From an uncultured Alphaproteobacteria bacterium (GTDB lineage: Bacteria > Pseudomonadota > Alphaproteobacteria > HIMB59), in contig CABXXO010000004.1 in the NCBI GenBank assembly GCA_902516235.1, positions 1-44,411 on the forward strand: DNA of 44,411 bases, read 5' to 3'. Positions 39,282-44,411 of the stretch are shown here, one piece after another (within the stretch, counting starts at the first letter, position 1; each line of letters starts with the position of its first letter). Made by a program: the position numbers and the translations under genes. The notes beneath the pieces were generated by a model that was given only the letters and a program-made list of their open reading frames with translations, did not search any database and had not been told where the DNA came from.

Positions 39282-40129
39282 TTAAAAATCAAAGTTTTTA
39301 TCAGTCCATATTACAAAATTCTATTCTTGTAATTAAAGTAAGTGGTAAAATTTGTGATAATCAAGAAAATATCGATAATGTTATCAGTGATATCAAAGAA
39401 CTATTAAATTCTATTTCTAAATTAAAAGTAGTGTTGGTCTTTGGATTTGGTCGACAGCTAGATAATTATATGATTAACGTACATGGTATAGAACCAAAAA
39501 AATTAAATGGAAGAAGAATAACTTCATCTCATGATATAGAGGCAGCAAAGAAAATTTCTGGTCAAATTTTAATAGATATTTTTAGTTTAAGCTCGCGATA
39601 TAATATTAGAAATTTTCCAATTCCTATTTCTAAAAAAGACTTTATTGCTGCAAAGAGAAGAGAAGTAGTAGATGAGATTGATTATGGTCAGGTAGGTGAT
39701 GTTGTGTCTGTTGATGCTTTACAAATTAAAAACTTATTTAAAGAACACGATATGATAATTATGCCAAGTTTAGTTTTAGATAAAAATACTTCTGAAGTAT
39801 TAAATGTTAACGCCGATACTATTGCTACAGAATTAGCAATTAATTTATCAGCAAGTAAACTTATTTTTATTTCCGATGTTCCTTATATTAAAAATAAAAA
39901 TAGTGAAAGAATATCTGCTGTTGATGAGAATGTTGCTAAAAAACTATTTGATGAAAAAATTATAAGCAATGGCATGATCATAAAAGTTGAAAATTCTCTT
40001 AAAGCTCTCAACCAAGGAGTCCAAAAAATTCATATAATCAGTGGAGAAATAAAAAATGCACTACTTACTGAATTAGAAACAGAGGACGGCATTGGTACTG
40101 TTTTTCAAAAACAATCTCTTGATTATTAA
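39278..40129 (+). CDS. ArgB/LysZ-like amino-acid kinase (divergent)
   Basis: VIKVSGKICDN, NGRRITSSHDIEAAKKISGQI, NVNADTIATELAINLSASKLIFISDVPYI. Confidence 0.85.
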   Translation: MIKNQSFYQSILQNSILVIKVSGKICDNQENIDNVISDIKELLNSISKLKVVLVFGFGRQLDNYMINVHGIEPKKLNGRRITSSHDIEAAKKISGQILIDIFSLSSRYNIRNFPIPISKKDFIAAKRREVVDEIDYGQVGDVVSVDALQIKNLFKEHDMIIMPSLVLDKNTSEVLNVNADTIATELAINLSASKLIFISDVPYIKNKNSERISAVDENVAKKLFDEKIISNGMIIKVENSLKALNQGVQKIHIISGEIKNALLTELETEDGIGTVFQKQSLDY

Positions 40130-41556
40130 TTCAAACGTTTAAAAAGAATTCCAATTTTTTCTAATTCAGTCCAAAATCCATCAATGTAGTAATGTCCTTC
40201 TTCATTTTTTTCAGAGGGTCCAACCATAATTACTTGTTCAGTATGATCAGAGGCTAAATCTAAGTTACCTACAACACTAAATAACCCATCTTGTGCTTTA
40301 AAATCTATTTTCTCCCTATTTTTTTTTCTTATATCTTGAACAGAGAAAAAATTTGAAAATGACAGATTTCCATTTTTTACTATTACCTCATCAAAGCCCA
40401 AGTTAGTATTTTTAATAACATTTCCTTCATCATTTAATTCTAACCAATACCATTCAATTCTATATGGTCCATCTTCAAAATCTTTATCTGCTGCTATTGA
40501 GGTATAATCTGAAATATTAAATTTACAATTTAAGCATCTTGGCTCACCATTTATAACAAAACCATCTTTATCTCCAAGGTCATCACAGTTATAACCAAGC
40601 TCATTTAATAGATTGCTAAATTCATTATCAGTGCATTTTTGTGCTCTAGAAATGCCATCGTAATATGCTACTAATTTTCCAGAATATTCTTTAGGTCTAT
40701 TCCCTGAATAAATGCCATACCTAAAGACTGGACTATCATACAATTTTTCCTTGGATGAATAAACTACTTCACTTATGTATCCAATTTCGGAATATTGTAA
40801 ATCACCATTAACAAATAGTTTCATAAATCCATCTTCACCCCACTTGACATGTAAAATTATATCATGCCACTTATTAAATAAATTTTTCTTATCAATCACA
40901 GAATTATATTTTGATACTAATTTGTGCAATCCTTTTTCGTTACAATATTCTCGACTAACACCTAAGCCTTTATGATCAGGTTTAAGTTTAAACATAAATG
41001 TAACACCTGCATAACTATCGTTTTCAGTCTCACAATGAGAATATTCTTCTATTATTGGATAAGTAAAACTTTGTTTGAATTGTCCAAATTGGATTAAATG
41101 TTCATCTGTAAAAGAAGATAGATCACTGTCATCTATATAAAATGACCAAGCATACCAATTTTCCCCAATCTCACCAGCATGTTGATCATCCATAGGATTA
41201 TTCAAATATGCCTCAGTTCTTCCCCATGAACCTTTGTATGATCCCCTAGAGCAATCATCACCGGCACATTCTTTTGCTCTTAATTCAAATCTATGAGAAA
41301 AACCATTAATACGTGTAAAATCATTTTCGACATCTTGACTCCACTTTTTCTTAATGTCTCGTCCGTGTTCCTCAGTATTACCCCAATTAATTGTTTCATA
41401 AGATTTTCCAGACACACCACTTTTTAAATTAGATGTAGATTTTTCTGAAGAATTTGAGATTTTCCCATCATCACCTACAGTGAAACCTAACAATATTTTT
41501 GGAAATAAAAATAGAATTAAAATGAATAGCTTTATCATTGAATTAATATTTTTCAA
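40126..41556 (-). CDS. Secreted protein with polysaccharide-lyase-like (heparin lyase-type jelly-roll) domain
   Basis: Signal peptide; SHRFELRAKECAGDDCSRGSYKGSWGRTEAYL...GENWYAWSFYIDDSDL...LIQFGQF resembles the PF14099-type layout. Confidence 0.55.
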   Translation of the reverse strand: MKNINSMIKLFILILFLFPKILLGFTVGDDGKISNSSEKSTSNLKSGVSGKSYETINWGNTEEHGRDIKKKWSQDVENDFTRINGFSHRFELRAKECAGDDCSRGSYKGSWGRTEAYLNNPMDDQHAGEIGENWYAWSFYIDDSDLSSFTDEHLIQFGQFKQSFTYPIIEEYSHCETENDSYAGVTFMFKLKPDHKGLGVSREYCNEKGLHKLVSKYNSVIDKKNLFNKWHDIILHVKWGEDGFMKLFVNGDLQYSEIGYISEVVYSSKEKLYDSPVFRYGIYSGNRPKEYSGKLVAYYDGISRAQKCTDNEFSNLLNELGYNCDDLGDKDGFVINGEPRCLNCKFNISDYTSIAADKDFEDGPYRIEWYWLELNDEGNVIKNTNLGFDEVIVKNGNLSFSNFFSVQDIRKKNREKIDFKAQDGLFSVVGNLDLASDHTEQVIMVGPSEKNEEGHYYIDGFWTELEKIGILFKRLN

Positions 41557-41582
41557 ATTATCTTATAAATTAAAAAAAAAAA

Positions 41583-42737
41583 TTACAATGATTTTGATAT
41601 TATATCTAAACCATTATTTAATTCTTTTTTGCTAATTATTAGAGGAGGGGTTATTCTTATAATGTTACCCTGAATAAGTGTAGTAATAAGTCCATTTTTT
41701 GCCATTTTTGAATATGTTTTTGAAGCAATTTCATTCGTTTTAAATTCTATCCCAGCCATGAGACCTAAGCATCTGGTATCAACTATTTTATCTTTATGAT
41801 CGTTATGCATTTTTTTAAGCAATTTTGATAAATATTCACCATTAATTAGTATTTTATCTAAAAAAGCCTTAGTGTTAATAGATTTCAGCACATTATAAGA
41901 AACCCTTGTTTGAAGCATACCTCCACCAAAAGTAGAACCATGAAAACCAGTAGAAATTATCTTAGATATATATTTTTTTACTATTGTTGCACCAATAGGA
42001 ATACCAGAACCTAATCCTTTAGCTGAAGTTATAATGTCAGGATTAACACCGTAATGTTTGTATGCAAAAATTTTACCTGTTCGACCTATACCACCTTGTA
42101 TTTCATCTCCAATTAATAAAATTTTCTTACTTTTGCAAATTTCTTTGATAGCTCTGGCAAAACTCTTACTACAAATATTAATACCTCCATCTCCTTGAAC
42201 AAATTCTATGATAATTGCTATTGTTTTTTTATTGACTAGTTTTTTGAGATGAGAGACATCATTAAACTTACAAAACTTTACTTTACCTGGTACAGGTCCA
42301 ATATCTGTCTTATATTTTTTATTACTACCAACTGATAAGGCTCCAATTGTTCTTCCATGAAAAGAGGAAGTCATAGCAATAATCTCATCTTTGCCTTTTT
42401 TACTTCCATAGTTTCTTGCTATTTTTAATGCAGCTTCAATGCTCTCTGCACCTGAATTAGAAAAGAACACATCACCTTTGTTTGAATTCTCAGATAATAA
42501 TTTAGATAATTTAGTCTTGAACTCATGCATTTGTGATCCTGATAAATGAGTGATGCCTGTTTTTATTTGATCTTGTAAACTTTTTTTTACAACTGGGTGA
42601 TTATAGCCAAGAGAATTAACTGCGACACCAGCTGAAAAGTCTAATAATTTTTTATTATCCGAAGTGTGTAAATAACACCCACGTCCTTTGACAACTTTAA
42701 AACTACTAAATTTGTAGGTTTTTAATAAATTATTCAT
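41583..42737 (-). CDS. ArgD/LysJ-like class III aminotransferase
   Basis: YLHTSDNKKLLDFSAGVAVNSLGYNHP, FFSNSGAESIEAALKIAR, SFHGRTIGALS, GDEIQGGIGRTG. Confidence 0.88.
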   Translation of the reverse strand: MNNLLKTYKFSSFKVVKGRGCYLHTSDNKKLLDFSAGVAVNSLGYNHPVVKKSLQDQIKTGITHLSGSQMHEFKTKLSKLLSENSNKGDVFFSNSGAESIEAALKIARNYGSKKGKDEIIAMTSSFHGRTIGALSVGSNKKYKTDIGPVPGKVKFCKFNDVSHLKKLVNKKTIAIIIEFVQGDGGINICSKSFARAIKEICKSKKILLIGDEIQGGIGRTGKIFAYKHYGVNPDIITSAKGLGSGIPIGATIVKKYISKIISTGFHGSTFGGGMLQTRVSYNVLKSINTKAFLDKILINGEYLSKLLKKMHNDHKDKIVDTRCLGLMAGIEFKTNEIASKTYSKMAKNGLITTLIQGNIIRITPPLIISKKELNNGLDIISKSL

Positions 42738-42778
42738 ATTTATATTTTACTTTTAATGAAATAAGGAGATTTTTAAAG

Positions 42779-43672
42779 TCAAAATCTCCATTGACTTATT
42801 TTATTCATAAGGAAGTCTCTAAAAGCAATAAGTTTTAAACTTCCTTTTAAATTTTCATGATAAACCATATGGACTTCATAATTTGGTCCTTGAATATCAG
42901 GTAATACTTTAACTAAATGTGCTTTATGTTGAGCCATATAATCAGGTAATGCAGCTAAACCTGCACCAGTCTCAACTGCAACTAATAGACCATAGAGGTT
43001 ATTGATGGTTATATGAGGTCGTCTATTTTTTTGGTTTTTTTTAACTCCTGTTTTTAATATCCAGTTAGTATCAGAGAGAGGAGAGGGCTTACCTATACCA
43101 TAAGTTATCAAACGATGACTATTCAGCTCAGATCTTCTAAGTGGCATACCCATTTCGTTGATATAATTAGCAGAACCATAAATATGGTATTTAATAGTAG
43201 CAATGTGTTTTGACACTAGGTCCAAATGTTTAGGTTTTCTCATCCACAAACCAATATCATAGTCTTGACGAAGCATATCTTGCTCGTCTTCAGAATAGTT
43301 TAGTTTAAGATTTATCTCTGGGTATCCATGAATAAATTCATTTATTCTAGGACTAAGCCACATAGATCCAAATGCAACTGTTGTGTTTATAGACAAGTTT
43401 CCAGTGGGAACTGACTTATATTCAACTATCTTTTTTTCAATAGAATTTAAATCAGCAAATATTTTCTCAGTCTCTTCAAAAAGATATGAGCCTTGTTCTG
43501 TTAGAGTTATACCCTTGGTGTGTCTTTTAAATAGCTTCGTCTTTAGACTGTGTTCTAAAGATTGTATTTGTCTTGTAATCGCTGATTGACTGAGATGGAT
43601 TGTATCCATGGCTCTAGATATGCTACCAGCTGTAGCAACATGATAAAATGTTTTTAATCTATCCCAATCCAT
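42779..43672 (-). CDS. LysR family transcriptional regulator
   Basis: MDWDRLKTFYHVATAGSISRAMDTIHLSQSAITRQIQSLE HTH. Confidence 0.92.
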   Translation of the reverse strand: MDWDRLKTFYHVATAGSISRAMDTIHLSQSAITRQIQSLEHSLKTKLFKRHTKGITLTEQGSYLFEETEKIFADLNSIEKKIVEYKSVPTGNLSINTTVAFGSMWLSPRINEFIHGYPEINLKLNYSEDEQDMLRQDYDIGLWMRKPKHLDLVSKHIATIKYHIYGSANYINEMGMPLRRSELNSHRLITYGIGKPSPLSDTNWILKTGVKKNQKNRRPHITINNLYGLLVAVETGAGLAALPDYMAQHKAHLVKVLPDIQGPNYEVHMVYHENLKGSLKLIAFRDFLMNKISQWRF

Positions 43673-44411
43673 TAATAATTGTATTTAAATCCCCGTTAAA
43701 AATAAGAATGTCTATTAAATAATATTTTCTGAGAGAATTCAAATCTAATAAAATATTTTGTGCATCATTTAAGTCGTTCTGACTTTCTATTAATTCAGTG
43801 ATATTAATTTTCTGTGCCTTGTACAATATTTCATTGCCTTTCAATTTCAGTTTCAGGGTATCCATAATTTTCACTTGGTTATCAATTTTATTTAAATAAA
43901 AATTATAGTTATTCCATGCCTCTAGATATGTATTTAACATATCTCTCTTCAAATCTTTATGTTCAAGCAATTTTTTTTGATAATTGTATTGTTCTATATC
44001 AAAATTATTTTCATCTTTGTAGCCATCATAAATAGGTACCGTTAATACCAAAGATAGTGAAGAGGATCTTCTATGATCAATTGTTGCAGAGTAATTTTGG
44101 CTTTCACTTAAAGAGTATGACAGATCGACTGACGGTCTCAGATCTTTTTTACTCATTTCCAACTCAGGTAAATATGTATTTTCTATAAAAGATAAATATT
44201 GACCATAAGAAGATCTCATTAAATCTGAAAATAATTTTTTATCAATTTGTGAGTTAGAGACATCAATTTCGTAATCAAAATTAACATCCTCATCTTTAAT
44301 TTCTAAATCAAGTAATTTACTTACTTGCAACATTAAGTTATCTATCTGTCTATCGAAATCTAATAATACTGTTTGTGCTTCTAACAGTTCATTTTCTAAA
44401 TCCAATAACTC
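43659..44411 (-). CDS. TolC-like outer membrane efflux protein (5' truncated by window)
   Basis: LRPSVDLSYSLSESQNYS...LSLVLTVPIYDGYKDE; runs to the window edge. Confidence 0.75.
   Translation of the reverse strand, partial: ELLDLENELLEAQTVLLDFDRQIDNLMLQVSKLLDLEIKDEDVNFDYEIDVSNSQIDKKLFSDLMRSSYGQYLSFIENTYLPELEMSKKDLRPSVDLSYSLSESQNYSATIDHRRSSSLSLVLTVPIYDGYKDENNFDIEQYNYQKKLLEHKDLKRDMLNTYLEAWNNYNFYLNKIDNQVKIMDTLKLKLKGNEILYKAQKINITELIESQNDLNDAQNILLDLNSLRKYYLIDILIFNGDLNTIINGLG

Overview
This is an AT-rich, gene-dense bacterial window. Gene content and compactness suggest a streamlined marine alphaproteobacterium; that is inference. Most of it is core metabolism: a BMP-type nucleoside ABC transporter, gpt-like PRTase, serC/serA, NUDIX, tRNA-Pro, NDUFS4-like protein, a liv-type amino-acid ABC transporter, a glucosylglycerate synthesis/degradation operon, metY, guaB, guaA, phzF-like, alaC-like, and ArgC/ArgB/ArgD-like genes. 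Two integrated elements interrupt it. (1) An ~8.9 kb island sits at tRNA-Arg(TCT), bounded by a 46-bp perfect direct repeat (15195-15240 / 24049-24094). It carries a tyrosine integrase, an AlpA-like HTH, a DUF1376-like replication protein and unknown cargo, with no recognisable virion genes, so it looks satellite-like. (2) An ~0.8 kb integrase-less mini-element sits at the 3' end of guaA, bounded by a 17-bp direct repeat (34298-34314 / 35115-35131). It carries only a double-zinc-ribbon/TM protein split by an A9 tract. Both elements have TACACA-core repeats in doublets with exactly 11-bp spacing near both ends (candidate integrase arm sites). This suggests the guaA mini-element is a non-autonomous integrative element mobilised in trans by this type of recombinase. 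No CRISPR array or rRNA was seen.
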